Origin: Vibrio gangliei
Lineage (GTDB): Bacteria; Pseudomonadota; Gammaproteobacteria; Enterobacterales; Vibrionaceae
NCBI RefSeq assembly: GCF_026001925.1
Contig: NZ_AP021870.1
Coordinates: 806,001 to 870,000 of the forward strand
Direction: 5' to 3'
DNA length: 64,000 nt
A model generated the notes under the pieces. It did no database searches and had not been told where the DNA came from. It worked only from the letters and a program-made list of their open reading frames with translations. A program made the translations under genes and the position numbers. The number at the start of each line of letters is the position of its first letter. The first letter of the stretch is position 1. Shown here one piece after another: positions 36,872 to 46,215 of the stretch.

Positions 36872-37249
36872 TTAAAACAAGGGATAAATGATCACGCCCC
36901 AGACCATCAAACACATGATCATACTCAATGTGACTAAAGCCGACCCGACGTTTTTGGCAACACCAGATAATTCGTGATATTCCAACCCAACTCGGTCTAC
37001 CACGGCTTCAATCGCGGTATTCACCATTTCTGCAAACAACACAAACATCATAGACAAAATAAGTGCGATGGTTTGCATCGCTGAAATATCTAAATAAATG
37101 GCCAGCGCGGCTAAAGGAACAAACAGAACCAATTCTTGTTGAAATGCCGCTTCGTTTTTGACCATCCACTTTAAGCCATTAAAGCTGTGTTTGAGGGTGA
37201 ACAAAATTCGCATTAAGCCGGTACGTTTTACAACAACTTTTTCACTCAT
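36872..37249 (-). CDS. dgkA: Diacylglycerol kinase DgkA
   Basis: A 125-residue protein with three membrane helices and the DgkA signature EMVNTAIEAVVDRVG, with a basic N-terminus (LKHSFNGLKWMVKNEAAFQQE). It phosphorylates diacylglycerol to phosphatidic acid in the inner membrane. It lies 27 nt after eptA. The pairing makes biochemical sense: phosphoethanolamine transfer from phosphatidylethanolamine releases diacylglycerol, which DgkA recycles. Confidence 0.95.
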   Translation of the reverse strand: MSEKVVVKRTGLMRILFTLKHSFNGLKWMVKNEAAFQQELVLFVPLAALAIYLDISAMQTIALILSMMFVLFAEMVNTAIEAVVDRVGLEYHELSGVAKNVGSALVTLSMIMCLMVWGVIIYPLF

Positions 37250-37276
37250 GAGGCGGTTAACTCGTTTATTTTTAGA

Positions 37277-38923
37277 TTAAACATGACAACGGGAAAATAT
37301 GTCCAACTCGGCATTTTTCGCTTGAGTCGTGACACCATAAAAACCAATCAAACTATGAAAGAAATAATCATGTGAAAGATTCGTTTGTTTCGCAGCCTTC
37401 TCCACACAAGACACATCCAGCTGCTTTTGCTCTGTATATTGTTTTGGCATCCAGAGCAGCCATGGCACGGTTCTTTGCTCTTTAGGCGCAATAGAATACG
37501 GCGTACCATGCAAATATAATCCATTCTCGCCTAGCGATTCACCATGGTCAGAGACATACATCATGGCCACGTTGTAGTCTTTAGAATAGGTCTGTAACAG
37601 CTTGACCACTTGCGCCAAAAAGTAGTCAGTATATACCAGAGTATTATCATACACATTGGTAATTTCCTGATCGGTACACTGCTCAATGTCTTTACTGTTA
37701 CACCAAGGCGCAAAACGAGCCATTTGAGCAGGAAACCGTTGGAAATACGTAGGGCCATGGCTGCCAATAGTATGTAGCACAACGAATTTGTTTTTGTCAT
37801 CATGCTCAATAAACGTCTTGGCAGGCTTGAGCATGACTTCGTCATAACACGTTTCCCCATTACATAATGCAGGGTCTTGAGTGGGATCAATTTCAACCTT
37901 ATTGGTATTATGCGCCACGCCTTTGTCACCACCATCATTCTCAATCCATAAGGTTTCAACGCCGGCTTTAGCAATAATATCAACCGCATTATCTTGCGAG
38001 TACGCTCTTGCCTTGTTGTAGTTTGTACGATTCATATTTGAAAACATACAAGGCACGGACAGCGCGGTATAAGTGCCGCAAGAAGCCACATCGTGCAATG
38101 AAATGAAACCTAGATTCTTAGTATACGGCTGGGTATCACGCTGATAACCATTCTCTGCAAAGTTCATCGCTCGTGCGGTTTCACCCAGCACCATCACCAC
38201 AAGAGTCGGCTTCTTATTTTCAGTCGGCAATAACTTGGCATCGTTACCGAATGAACGATATGTCAATGGCTGAGTCAGGTAATTTCGCTTAACGTATTTA
38301 TAGCCTTCATAAACGTGCCCAGGGATGATCATTTTATTGAGATAGTGATTGTTGCGCCCCACAGAGGCGTAGTCTTTATAGGTGGTAATGGCAATCAAAG
38401 TAATCCCAAGCAACCCCAATAACATCAGAATGATGCGTGACGCTAGCTCGCGAAATATTGAAGAGCGATAGTCCACTTTTACCCAGATTAATAACAGTGA
38501 CGGGATCACGCCAAACACAACAAAATAAAAGCCGGAACGGACATTCACGTAGAACAAAATTTCCGACACATTGGTCTCAAATACATTTTCTAGCATTGTG
38601 CTATCAAATAAGGCATGAAATTGCTCAGCGCCATACAAGGCCACCGATGAAGTGAGCGTCAATATGACGAAAAACGGTTTCATGATATAGGGAATCGCGA
38701 ACAACGAAAAAATCGTACAAAACGCAAAAAACAGCACCAAGGGGCCAGTATAAGGAAACCAAAAATCTGGCACGTCCTGGCTTAAGGAGAAAATCTCCCT
38801 GACAATCGGATAGTTCAGAATAAAGCCATAATAAAACGCCACCATAATAATCATGGTGGTCACTTTACATTGAGGACGGTAAAAGGAATCCGCATTCCAT
38901 AAACGAGTAACGAAAGACAACAT
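37277..38923 (-). CDS. eptA: Lipid A phosphoethanolamine transferase, EptA family
   Basis: A 548-residue protein: five N-terminal membrane helices, then a periplasmic sulfatase-fold domain from about residue 220. The catalytic-site motifs GETARAMNFAENGYQRDTQP, GTYTALSVPCMFSNMNR and YVSDHGESLGENGLYLHG carry the nucleophilic Thr and zinc ligands expected for EptA/MCR enzymes. It adds phosphoethanolamine to lipid A, usually lowering susceptibility to cationic peptides. It heads an operon with dgkA and a two-component system. Confidence 0.93.
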   Translation of the reverse strand: MLSFVTRLWNADSFYRPQCKVTTMIIMVAFYYGFILNYPIVREIFSLSQDVPDFWFPYTGPLVLFFAFCTIFSLFAIPYIMKPFFVILTLTSSVALYGAEQFHALFDSTMLENVFETNVSEILFYVNVRSGFYFVVFGVIPSLLLIWVKVDYRSSIFRELASRIILMLLGLLGITLIAITTYKDYASVGRNNHYLNKMIIPGHVYEGYKYVKRNYLTQPLTYRSFGNDAKLLPTENKKPTLVVMVLGETARAMNFAENGYQRDTQPYTKNLGFISLHDVASCGTYTALSVPCMFSNMNRTNYNKARAYSQDNAVDIIAKAGVETLWIENDGGDKGVAHNTNKVEIDPTQDPALCNGETCYDEVMLKPAKTFIEHDDKNKFVVLHTIGSHGPTYFQRFPAQMARFAPWCNSKDIEQCTDQEITNVYDNTLVYTDYFLAQVVKLLQTYSKDYNVAMMYVSDHGESLGENGLYLHGTPYSIAPKEQRTVPWLLWMPKQYTEQKQLDVSCVEKAAKQTNLSHDYFFHSLIGFYGVTTQAKNAELDIFSRCHV

Positions 38924-38969
38924 AACAAACAGACCTAATAATTGAGTGTTTGCAGTCTAGGCTTCATCA

Positions 38970-38997
38970 CTGAAGATTGGCTGAAGATGCACTGAAA
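38970..38997 (-). promoter_or_regulatory. Three 11-bp-spaced direct repeats upstream of eptA
   Basis: On the minus strand: TTTCAG-N5-CTTCAG-N5-CTTCAG, exact 11-bp periodicity, ending 47 nt before the eptA start. OmpR/PmrA-family regulators bind such tandem half-sites; the PmrA box CTTAAG-N5-CTTAAG differs by one base per half-site. Probably the binding site of the response regulator encoded in this operon (inference). Confidence 0.6.
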
Positions 38998-39106
38998 CTT
39001 GGCGCAAGGTTTCTAAATGGAACGGTTTGCTAATCTATACTGAAGGTGTATGGTGTAATGGTTGATTTTTCTACGAAATTCACCAATTCAGTCAGAGGGA
39101 GTGTAT

Positions 39107-39895
39107 ATGCAAGAGACACCACTAGGCTTCGTTGCGGGTATTATCATAAAACGCATTGATTGGGCGGAACATGTTTTTTCACTGCGAGTACAAGCGCCGC
39201 TTTCCGCTTTCCCCACTCCACCCTACACTGCGGGCCAATTCAGCAAATTGGGCGCATTAAATGACGATAATGAATGGGTTCGCAGAGCCTACTCCATGGT
39301 GAATAAGCCATGTATCAATGGCGATAATCTTGAGTTGGAATTCTTAGTCATTGAAATCCCCGATGGTAAACTCACACCATTACTAGAACATAAACATGAA
39401 GGCGACGACATCATTGTAGGCACTCTACCGGCAGGCTTTATGACCATCGACGAAGTGCCGGACACAACGCGAGATTTATGGATGTTATCAACCGGGACAG
39501 GGATTGGACCATTTTTAGCACTATTAGAAGAGACTGAACAATGCCAACGCTTTGAGCATCTCGTATTGGTGCATGCGGTTCGTACCAAAGCCGAATTGGT
39601 TTATCGCGATACCATTATCGAAATGATGAAAACCTACCAGGGTAAACTGCGTTATGTACCTATTGTGTCACGGGAAGCTGTGTCTGGCGCGTTATCAGGC
39701 CGAATCCCTCAACATATTCAAGATGGCACACTAGAACAAGCAGCCCATCTAAAGCTCAGTCATCAAGACAGCTTTTTATACCTATGTGGCAACCCTAACA
39801 TGATCCACGATACCCGCGATGTTCTGCAACAATTGGGCTATAAAAAGCACCTACGTCGCGAAGCCGGCCAATTCAGTTTTGAGAATTATTGGTAA
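39107..39895 (+). CDS. fpr: Ferredoxin/flavodoxin-NADP+ reductase
   Basis: A 262-residue flavoprotein starting at ATG 39107, with AGGGAG upstream. It has the FAD-binding RRAYSMVN motif (RxYS), the NADP-binding STGTGIGPFLALLEE, and the C-terminal FLYLCGNPNMIHDTRDVLQQ; it ends in YW. This is the Fpr family, exchanging electrons between NADPH and ferredoxin or flavodoxin in the cytoplasm. Length fits (E. coli 248 aa). Single gene with its own terminator. Confidence 0.93.
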   Translation: MQETPLGFVAGIIIKRIDWAEHVFSLRVQAPLSAFPTPPYTAGQFSKLGALNDDNEWVRRAYSMVNKPCINGDNLELEFLVIEIPDGKLTPLLEHKHEGDDIIVGTLPAGFMTIDEVPDTTRDLWMLSTGTGIGPFLALLEETEQCQRFEHLVLVHAVRTKAELVYRDTIIEMMKTYQGKLRYVPIVSREAVSGALSGRIPQHIQDGTLEQAAHLKLSHQDSFLYLCGNPNMIHDTRDVLQQLGYKKHLRREAGQFSFENYW

Positions 39896-39950
39896 TAGCT
39901 AGAGTGGTTAATACTTAAACGGATTAGTGCATAAACTGGTTAATACAAAA

Positions 39951-39981
39951 AACAGGGCAATGAAATTTTCACTGCCCTGTT
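39951..39981. terminator. Bidirectional terminator after fpr
   Basis: AACAGGGCA / TGCCCTGTT stem extended by TGA/TCA pairs, between fpr and the convergent DUF4056 gene. A direct repeat of CTATATAGAC (39992 and 40010 region) follows. Confidence 0.8.
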
Positions 39982-40020
39982 ATTCTTTCAACTATATAGA
40001 CGACTCCTCTATATAGACTA

Positions 40021-41307
40021 CTATTCTTTGTCTCTCTCTTTCAGTATCGCTTGATATTCTTTGCTATCGAACTCCTGATCATACTGAGCGATTTGGTTAT
40101 ACACCCTAGTATCAAGCACAAAATCAGGATACAGAGTTTGAGGAATATGACTGGTAAACGTCTCACGATATTTCTCATCAATCGCCATGGTCATGTTCGA
40201 GATTTCATCAAACACAATATCGAAATCCTGCTCGGCCAGAGTCAGCACCAAAGGCTCAATACCGTCATTGATATGCTCTTTTAGCGCCGAATCCGTTGCT
40301 TTGGTTAAATTCGCCTCCCTAATTAAGAGAGGCGTTTGCTGCATAGTAAGATTATAATTGCGTTTTAAGATCATGTACTTTTCTGGAATTGGCGTATTGG
40401 AGTCCCACCATTGACCATCCACGGCATCGAACGCTTGCGAGCTTAACGTCACATCCAACGCCTGTAGGTATTGTAAGGTTTGGTATAACCACGCCGACAT
40501 ATTGCGGTTATAGTCATCCACCGATTGTGCTAATCCATCCATCAATAATTTAGACGCCAATTTCGCTCCAAGCATATTGGAATACAGATCTTCCAATGAA
40601 TAAGCTGACACTAACTCTGGAAATAGTGGAAAACTTTTAAATTCATGCCACTGCGAGATTTCATGACCTTGTGCCATTTTAAACGCGTAATACGCAGCGA
40701 GTTCGATACTGAGTTTTTTCTTATCCGCTTCACTCAACCCTGATACATCAAACGCTTTAAAATGAATGGTGCGTGCGCCTAGTTCTGGCTCAAGTTCAAT
40801 ACTGAATTCTTGCCCAAGCTTCGGGTAAATTTTATAAAACAAACCAGTCGTATTATCGGCCGTATCACGAACATGGGCGAGGTCGATAAAGCCGCCTTTT
40901 AAGGTGTACAGCACACCATTATGCTCACCTTGCAGCGAGCCTGTGGTGTCATTATCGCGCATTGAAAACTGGCTCGAACCATAAATGTGCGGGCCAATGT
41001 TATCAATATCAGCGGTATTCGGTAATTGGAAAAATGGTACTTTTACTTTGCCCACTTCCACATGCTGCTCATTGCCAAACGCGCAGCATGGGCGCACGCT
41101 GCTCGGCAATTCAAACTCATTGGCAGAAATTGCCACTTCTTGTTTCACCGGTGTATTTGATGCCAACATATTCGCGACGTCTTTCGGTTGCGGCTGTGCG
41201 GTTTCTACCCATGAATGTGATGAACAGCCCGCCAAAAGTAAGCCAAGGCAAGACAAAACAATGATGCGATTCAATGGATGACGTTTCATTTTATATCGAT
41301 TATTCAT
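40021..41307 (-). CDS. DUF4056-like lipoprotein
   Basis: A 428-residue protein with a lipoprotein signal (LSCLGLLLAGCSS). The body has RPCCAFGNE near residue 72 and the DUF4056 hallmark GGFIDLAHVRDTADN near residue 140, followed by GHEISQWHEF. Family function is unknown; the paired cysteines and the His/Glu-rich motif suggest a metal or redox site (inference). Its first ATG overlaps the 3' end of the hydrolase gene by 8 nt; an ATG at 41289 is an alternative start. Last gene of a four-gene envelope operon. Confidence 0.75.
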   Translation of the reverse strand: MNNRYKMKRHPLNRIIVLSCLGLLLAGCSSHSWVETAQPQPKDVANMLASNTPVKQEVAISANEFELPSSVRPCCAFGNEQHVEVGKVKVPFFQLPNTADIDNIGPHIYGSSQFSMRDNDTTGSLQGEHNGVLYTLKGGFIDLAHVRDTADNTTGLFYKIYPKLGQEFSIELEPELGARTIHFKAFDVSGLSEADKKKLSIELAAYYAFKMAQGHEISQWHEFKSFPLFPELVSAYSLEDLYSNMLGAKLASKLLMDGLAQSVDDYNRNMSAWLYQTLQYLQALDVTLSSQAFDAVDGQWWDSNTPIPEKYMILKRNYNLTMQQTPLLIREANLTKATDSALKEHINDGIEPLVLTLAEQDFDIVFDEISNMTMAIDEKYRETFTSHIPQTLYPDFVLDTRVYNQIAQYDQEFDSKEYQAILKERDKE

Positions 41308-42301
41308 GGCTAGCGTTTACAGTTTGCGGGTTTTGCTGCGCATGGTTTTGTCGCGCATATTGCTGAATAAAGCCTTTCAATAGACGATTCACCGTATCGG
41401 GTTTTTCCAACAAAATATTGTGCGCAGTGTCGGTCACAATATACAGAGGCGCATCCACTTGTTTGGACAATAACATGCCGTTTTCAAGCGGGAAGATTCG
41501 GTCGCCTTCGCCCCAAATTAATTGCATTGGTGGCAGTGTTTGCTGAGTTTTCTTGGCATCAACTTTAGTGACAAACCCTTCTCGCGAATCCATTAAGTGG
41601 TCCAGCATGTAGGCTTTTTGCACCGAATTGCTCGCGAAATATTTTTCGTAAAATCCATCCATAGTGAACGCAGGCACATGAAGTTGGTCTTCACTGGTGG
41701 CATTCATTAAACGCTTCAAACCCGCGTCATCGGAGGGCACAAAAAGCTCACTCGGCTTATCAATACCAAAGCGTGCCATCAGTGCATCTAAATCTTTTTG
41801 TTCAAATGCGCCACCTGGACTTGAAATAATAGTCGCCGTCGTTGCGATGTCATTGTTCGCCAGCAAGCCATAGACGATAAAACCGCCATAGGAGTGACCG
41901 ACGAGGTGAATACGGCCTGTCACATTCAACTGCTCAAGCAATTCATGAATCGTGGCGACTTGATCTTCCAGCGTTGGCTGTAAATCACTGGTGGATTGGC
42001 CGTACCATAAAATATCCGGTGCAATTACTCGGTATTGCTCACCTAACGCCACCATGGTCGATTGCCAATTGGATAACGCATCGCCGCCCACCCCATGAAT
42101 CAAAACCACCGTATCTTGACTGGCCTTCTGGTTATCCCAGTAATGCACTTGGGTGTGATGTTCATTGTCACTCAAAATGATCACGTTATCGGTAAAATTT
42201 TCATCTTGAACATTAGAGGCAAGATGGTCGACATACAAATTAGTCGTTGTGCTACAAGCGGTCAGTAATAAGCTCGATAAAGATAGCCAAAACTTTTTCA
42301 T
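41300..42301 (-). CDS. Alpha/beta-hydrolase lipoprotein
   Basis: A 333-residue protein with a lipoprotein signal (LSSLLLTACSTT). The hydrolase fold shows VVLIHGVGGDALSNWQ (oxyanion region), the nucleophile elbow GHSYGGF, an acidic residue region WGEGDRIFPLENG and the final histidine in DTAHNILLEKP. The site is therefore complete. It probably acts in the periplasm on a lipid or ester, tethered to a membrane. It begins at a TAATG overlap with the Omp85-like gene stop codon, so it is translationally coupled. Confidence 0.82.
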   Translation of the reverse strand: MKKFWLSLSSLLLTACSTTTNLYVDHLASNVQDENFTDNVIILSDNEHHTQVHYWDNQKASQDTVVLIHGVGGDALSNWQSTMVALGEQYRVIAPDILWYGQSTSDLQPTLEDQVATIHELLEQLNVTGRIHLVGHSYGGFIVYGLLANNDIATTATIISSPGGAFEQKDLDALMARFGIDKPSELFVPSDDAGLKRLMNATSEDQLHVPAFTMDGFYEKYFASNSVQKAYMLDHLMDSREGFVTKVDAKKTQQTLPPMQLIWGEGDRIFPLENGMLLSKQVDAPLYIVTDTAHNILLEKPDTVNRLLKGFIQQYARQNHAQQNPQTVNASHE

Positions 42302-43452
42302 TAAAATGCCTCATTCACATTAAAGTACACCATGGATTCATTTTCGCCGATGGCATAATCCAAACGCAGGTTCACTCTATCTTTCACACGAAAACGATAA
42401 CCAACCCCATAACTCATCAGCACATCTTGCCCGATTTCATTCACTTCTTCAGCTGAACTGGCTGCACCAACCCAAGTCACGATACCCGTTCGTCCATAAA
42501 TAGGCAGACGATATTCCAGTTGCGAATACATAGCTTGTTTGTCGCGATATCGCCCTTCGATATAACCACGAAGATTGGCCGCGCCACCGATTCGAGGTAA
42601 ATAGTTCCAAGGTACCTCACCATCAGTAAATGCGCCTTTAATTTGCCACGCCAAGACACCGGGGACGGGTTCTAAATCAATATAGTTAGATAATACCGTA
42701 TTGTAGGTTGAGAACTCATTATCGCTAAGTTTATCGAAATAGTGGGCTACATCGAGTTGAAATAGCCAACCTGAGTATGGGTTGAGTACATAATCACGCG
42801 AATCGTACGTTAAATTCACCACTAACCCCGTAGCCGCGTTATCCGTCAATTCCACCGGCGTTTCAACATCTGTGTTGCCAATTTCGGCATTGCCTGCACG
42901 CACTTCTTGGTAATCAAAACCAAAGCCGAAATACAAATTCTTACGAAGTGTAAAATAGTACTTAGGTGAAACCCGAAGGATGTTATGAGTGAAATCGATT
43001 TTATTACTGTCTTTTTCAGCTGCGCCATAGCCTATGCCGTAAAACACATCGGGCGCTTTGGAGAGCTCTGCCAACAACTCAAAACGTTGCTTACCATCGT
43101 TTAAAAAGGTGATGTTATTAACGGCCACACCAGCAGAGAAATTACTGGATGCAAAACCATTAACCGTCACGCTTGAGGGTTGATGTTCAATATTCGAATC
43201 ACTAGGAACATGGTAAAGCCCGACCGCGGAAATCCCAATACCGAGCTGCATTTCAGGGGTATAAAATGGGCCTGGCAATACCGAGAAATCAACGGTTTTA
43301 GATGCATCGTAATCACCGGATGCTCCTAAGTCATCTAACATTCGATCAATCAAGCCGCCTTTCTTTTCCTGCTTTTCTGGAAATAGCGGCACCACAGCCA
43401 TGACTTGCGTTGAAACCAATATAGCGGGTAACAGGTATAACCCTATATTCAT
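42301..43452 (-). CDS. POTRA-less Omp85/BamA-like outer-membrane barrel
   Basis: A 383-residue protein with a signal peptide (about residues 1-19), a short linker and then a barrel of the bacterial surface antigen family: the lid-loop motif LRGYIEGRYRDKQ near residue 305 and a C-terminal aromatic (VNEAF) that BAM recognises. There is no room for POTRA domains, as in the noNterm Omp85 subgroup. Function unknown; it could be a translocation or lipid-handling pore serving the coupled hydrolase. Confidence 0.8.
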   Translation of the reverse strand: MNIGLYLLPAILVSTQVMAVVPLFPEKQEKKGGLIDRMLDDLGASGDYDASKTVDFSVLPGPFYTPEMQLGIGISAVGLYHVPSDSNIEHQPSSVTVNGFASSNFSAGVAVNNITFLNDGKQRFELLAELSKAPDVFYGIGYGAAEKDSNKIDFTHNILRVSPKYYFTLRKNLYFGFGFDYQEVRAGNAEIGNTDVETPVELTDNAATGLVVNLTYDSRDYVLNPYSGWLFQLDVAHYFDKLSDNEFSTYNTVLSNYIDLEPVPGVLAWQIKGAFTDGEVPWNYLPRIGGAANLRGYIEGRYRDKQAMYSQLEYRLPIYGRTGIVTWVGAASSAEEVNEIGQDVLMSYGVGYRFRVKDRVNLRLDYAIGENESMVYFNVNEAF

Positions 43453-43455
43453 AAG

Positions 43456-44538
43456 CTAGTACCTATAATCCAATCCTATGAAAGCACTGGTTCTCTTACC
43501 CACACCGACTTCACCAATCACATCCCAAGTCGGTGAAATCACATAGTTAAAGCCAAAGGTGGTATTCCATTCTGATTCCAACTCTTGTTTGACATCAAAA
43601 CGGCCATCAGGAGCAATCGCATTCACATCACGGCCTAAATTGCCCGTCAAAATATCACTGAGTTTACCCGACATTTCTTGCTGCACGCCTTGATACATTC
43701 CGCCTACCCACACACGCAACTCTTTGTTATAAGGCGTAAAGCGATAACCAAGTCGCGGTGAAATCACCACCGAATCAATTTGACCATCCAAAATATCCAG
43801 TTCAGTGCGGGTGTAGTTCAAATCTAAAATGGTGAACCAGTTACCCACGCCACCAGCTATCGTGGTGCCGATCCCATAAGTCATGCCGTGATAATCCAAA
43901 TCGAAATTACCAATATGACGCGTTTCTTCAGGGTTATCGCCACATAAAGCATTCATAATTCGATGCACAGGATTGGGGTGTAAAAATCCGCCGGGATCAA
44001 CCGGGCGACCTTGCTTACAAGTAATCGGCGCGGAGCTGGTTCCATCGGTATAACCTAAAATGCCATACACATTTAAAAATGGCAGCAGCCACATATCAGC
44101 GCGTAAAGTGACATTACTGGCTTCTTGCTTTGCATCTGAAATATCGAGGTAATTATTAAATAGCGCATCCGAGATGGTTCGAAGATCTTGGTTGGGCAAA
44201 CCTCTGATCGGCCCAGAAAGATCAATACTGTCAATTTTTATCGGTTGATTCATGCTCATATAGCTGAGCGAGAAACCGTACGCTTTCGGCAGCACATAGC
44301 CCAATTCGCGAGCTTCTTTGCCCCAAATAGGAAAATAACGATCTTCATCCGAAGAAGTTTGAACGGGACCAACTGCTTGTGACTGAGTTGAATCGCTAAT
44401 GGCTTGAGTAGCCGTTTCCGCAGAAATGCTGGATGCTTGATCGGCATACACAAAGTCAGAATAAATGATATTAGGTAAACAAGCGAAAATGGACAACGTT
44501 GCGCTATTTGCCAGCCATTTATAAATATGATTCATCAT
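43456..44538 (-). CDS. Predicted outer-membrane beta-barrel protein, unknown function
   Basis: A 360-residue protein with a signal peptide and a Ser/Thr/Gln-rich spacer to about residue 65, then alternating beta-strand patterns with the C-terminal aromatic expected of a barrel (FIGLDYRY). Two cysteines sit in one loop (CKQGRP and ALCGDNPEE), perhaps a disulfide. I recognise no family with certainty. AAGGA is upstream of two tandem ATGs (44538 and 44535). It is the first gene of the operon, 3 nt from the Omp85-like gene. Confidence 0.65.
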   Translation of the reverse strand: MMNHIYKWLANSATLSIFACLPNIIYSDFVYADQASSISAETATQAISDSTQSQAVGPVQTSSDEDRYFPIWGKEARELGYVLPKAYGFSLSYMSMNQPIKIDSIDLSGPIRGLPNQDLRTISDALFNNYLDISDAKQEASNVTLRADMWLLPFLNVYGILGYTDGTSSAPITCKQGRPVDPGGFLHPNPVHRIMNALCGDNPEETRHIGNFDLDYHGMTYGIGTTIAGGVGNWFTILDLNYTRTELDILDGQIDSVVISPRLGYRFTPYNKELRVWVGGMYQGVQQEMSGKLSDILTGNLGRDVNAIAPDGRFDVKQELESEWNTTFGFNYVISPTWDVIGEVGVGKRTSAFIGLDYRY

Positions 44539-44896
44539 ACTTTCCTTGATTATTTGGCTGCTAATGTGATCGGATTAGCACAATTCAGTTCTTCATTATA
44601 CGCCCTTTAACGCGGTTGCCTATAACAAGAAACCTTTCGCTATCAAAGTATTAACCCACCGGCAGTAAAAACAAGACTTCGATTTTTAATTTTAGCAAGC
44701 ATTTGTTTGCAAATAATTAACACTTAATTGTTACAAATATCCCTGTAATAAACATGAAAAATATCGATTTCAAAAGAAGAAAATCACTTTAAAATCTAAA
44801 GTTCGCCCCTCTAACATAAAAAACCTAAACCATTATTATCAATAATTTACACCAATTCCACTCTGAAAATAAAAGAAAAACGAAAAATATTTCACA
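44539..44896. other. Intergenic region between the envelope operon and pstS
   Basis: AT-rich, non-coding, separating the minus-strand envelope operon from the plus-strand pst genes. Apart from the Pho box near its right end I see no RNA gene or clear promoter. Confidence 0.4.
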
Positions 44897-44914
44897 CTGT
44901 CACATAAATGAAAT
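44897..44914 (+). promoter_or_regulatory. Pho box upstream of pstS-1
   Basis: CTGTCAC-ATAA-ATGAAAT, a perfect first PhoB half-site followed by a degenerate second one at the correct 11-bp spacing, about 60 nt before pstS-1. Confidence 0.6.
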
Positions 44915-44973
44915 GTAGGCGAGTTAACTTATCAACCGTAAACACACTTACTTACAATTTTTAGGACAAACAA

Positions 44974-46017
44974 ATGAAGAAGTACGCTTTTCTTTTAGCC
45001 TCTCTTGCTGCTGTTTCTACCTCTGGCATGGCGGCGACTACCATCAACGGCGCTGGTGCAACATTCCCTTACCCGGTTTACGCAGATTGGGCAAAGGCTT
45101 ACAACCAAGAAACGGGTGTTGAGCTGAACTATCAAGCGATTGGTTCTGGCGGCGGCATCAAGCAAATTGAAGCAAAAACTGTCGACTTCGGTGCATCGGA
45201 CGCGCCTTTAACAAAAGAAGAATTAGATCAAAATGGTTTAGTTCAATTCCCAGCGGTAATGGGCTCTATCGTTCCAGTTATCAATGTAAAAGGTATTGAA
45301 GCGGGTCAGCTTAAACTTTCAGGTGAAGCCCTAGCAGACATTTACCTAGGTAAAGTTAAGTACTGGGATGACGCTGAACTCAAAGCGCTGAACGATGATG
45401 TTCAACTTCCTCACCAAATGATTGTTTCTGTTCACCGTTCGGACGGTTCAGGCACAACATTCAACTTCACTGATTATCTCAACCGTGCAAGCAAGTCGTG
45501 GGGTGACCAAGTGGGCATGGGTAAAGAAGTGGTATGGCCAAAAGCGGCAACCAACCTAGGCGGTAAAGGTAATGCTGGCGTTGCTAACCTAGTAAAACGT
45601 ACTCCAGGTGCGATTGGTTATGTTGAATACGCTTATGCTGAGCAAAACAGCCTAACTTACACACAAATGAAAAATAAACACGGCAATTTCGTTAAGCCAG
45701 AACTTGCAGCATTCCAAGCAGCAGCGGCAAATGCAGATTGGGCGAACGCTCCAGGCTTCATGCTGATGCTAAACGACCAACCAGGCGCACAATCATGGCC
45801 TATGACAGCAGCAACCTTCATCTTGATGCACAAAGAACAAGCGAATCCAGAAACCGCTAAAGAAGTGCTTAAGTTCTTCAAATGGGGTTACGAGCACGGC
45901 GATATGGCGACGAAATTGGGCTACGTTCCAATGCCAGAAAGCGTAGTAGATATGGTTGAGACTATGTGGTCTAGCGATATCAAAGACGCAAAAGGCGCGC
46001 AAGTTTTCACTAAATAA
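44974..46017 (+). CDS. pstS: Phosphate-binding protein PstS (copy 1, E. coli type)
   Basis: A 347-residue periplasmic protein with a signal peptide ending GMAA and the phosphate-binding loops INGAGATFPYPVYADWA, SDAPLTKEE, and HRSDGSGTTFNFTDYL. Length and motifs agree with E. coli PstS. It delivers phosphate to PstCAB. A hairpin between pstS and pstC should favour more binding protein than permease. A Pho box precedes it. Confidence 0.97.
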   Translation: MKKYAFLLASLAAVSTSGMAATTINGAGATFPYPVYADWAKAYNQETGVELNYQAIGSGGGIKQIEAKTVDFGASDAPLTKEELDQNGLVQFPAVMGSIVPVINVKGIEAGQLKLSGEALADIYLGKVKYWDDAELKALNDDVQLPHQMIVSVHRSDGSGTTFNFTDYLNRASKSWGDQVGMGKEVVWPKAATNLGGKGNAGVANLVKRTPGAIGYVEYAYAEQNSLTYTQMKNKHGNFVKPELAAFQAAAANADWANAPGFMLMLNDQPGAQSWPMTAATFILMHKEQANPETAKEVLKFFKWGYEHGDMATKLGYVPMPESVVDMVETMWSSDIKDAKGAQVFTK

Positions 46018-46037
46018 GTGAAGCGAAAAGAACATGG

Positions 46038-46065
46038 AAGTGCTCGCTGAATGGTGAGCACTTTT
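46038..46065 (+). terminator. Attenuating hairpin between pstS-1 and pstC-1
   Basis: AAGTGCTC / GAGCACTT stem followed by TTTG, 20 nt after the pstS stop, 150 nt before pstC. Partial termination here would bias expression toward PstS. Confidence 0.7.
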
Positions 46066-46215
46066 GTGGTTTACAAAAAGCCATTGCTTACAGAAACCAC
46101 AGTTTAAAAAGAACTCATGATTAATCGACAGGCTAGGTTTCTAGTTACTAGAGCCTGTTAAGTTAACCAAAACGAAAAAGCTATTTGATTTCATTACACA
46201 CATCAGGATATCACT

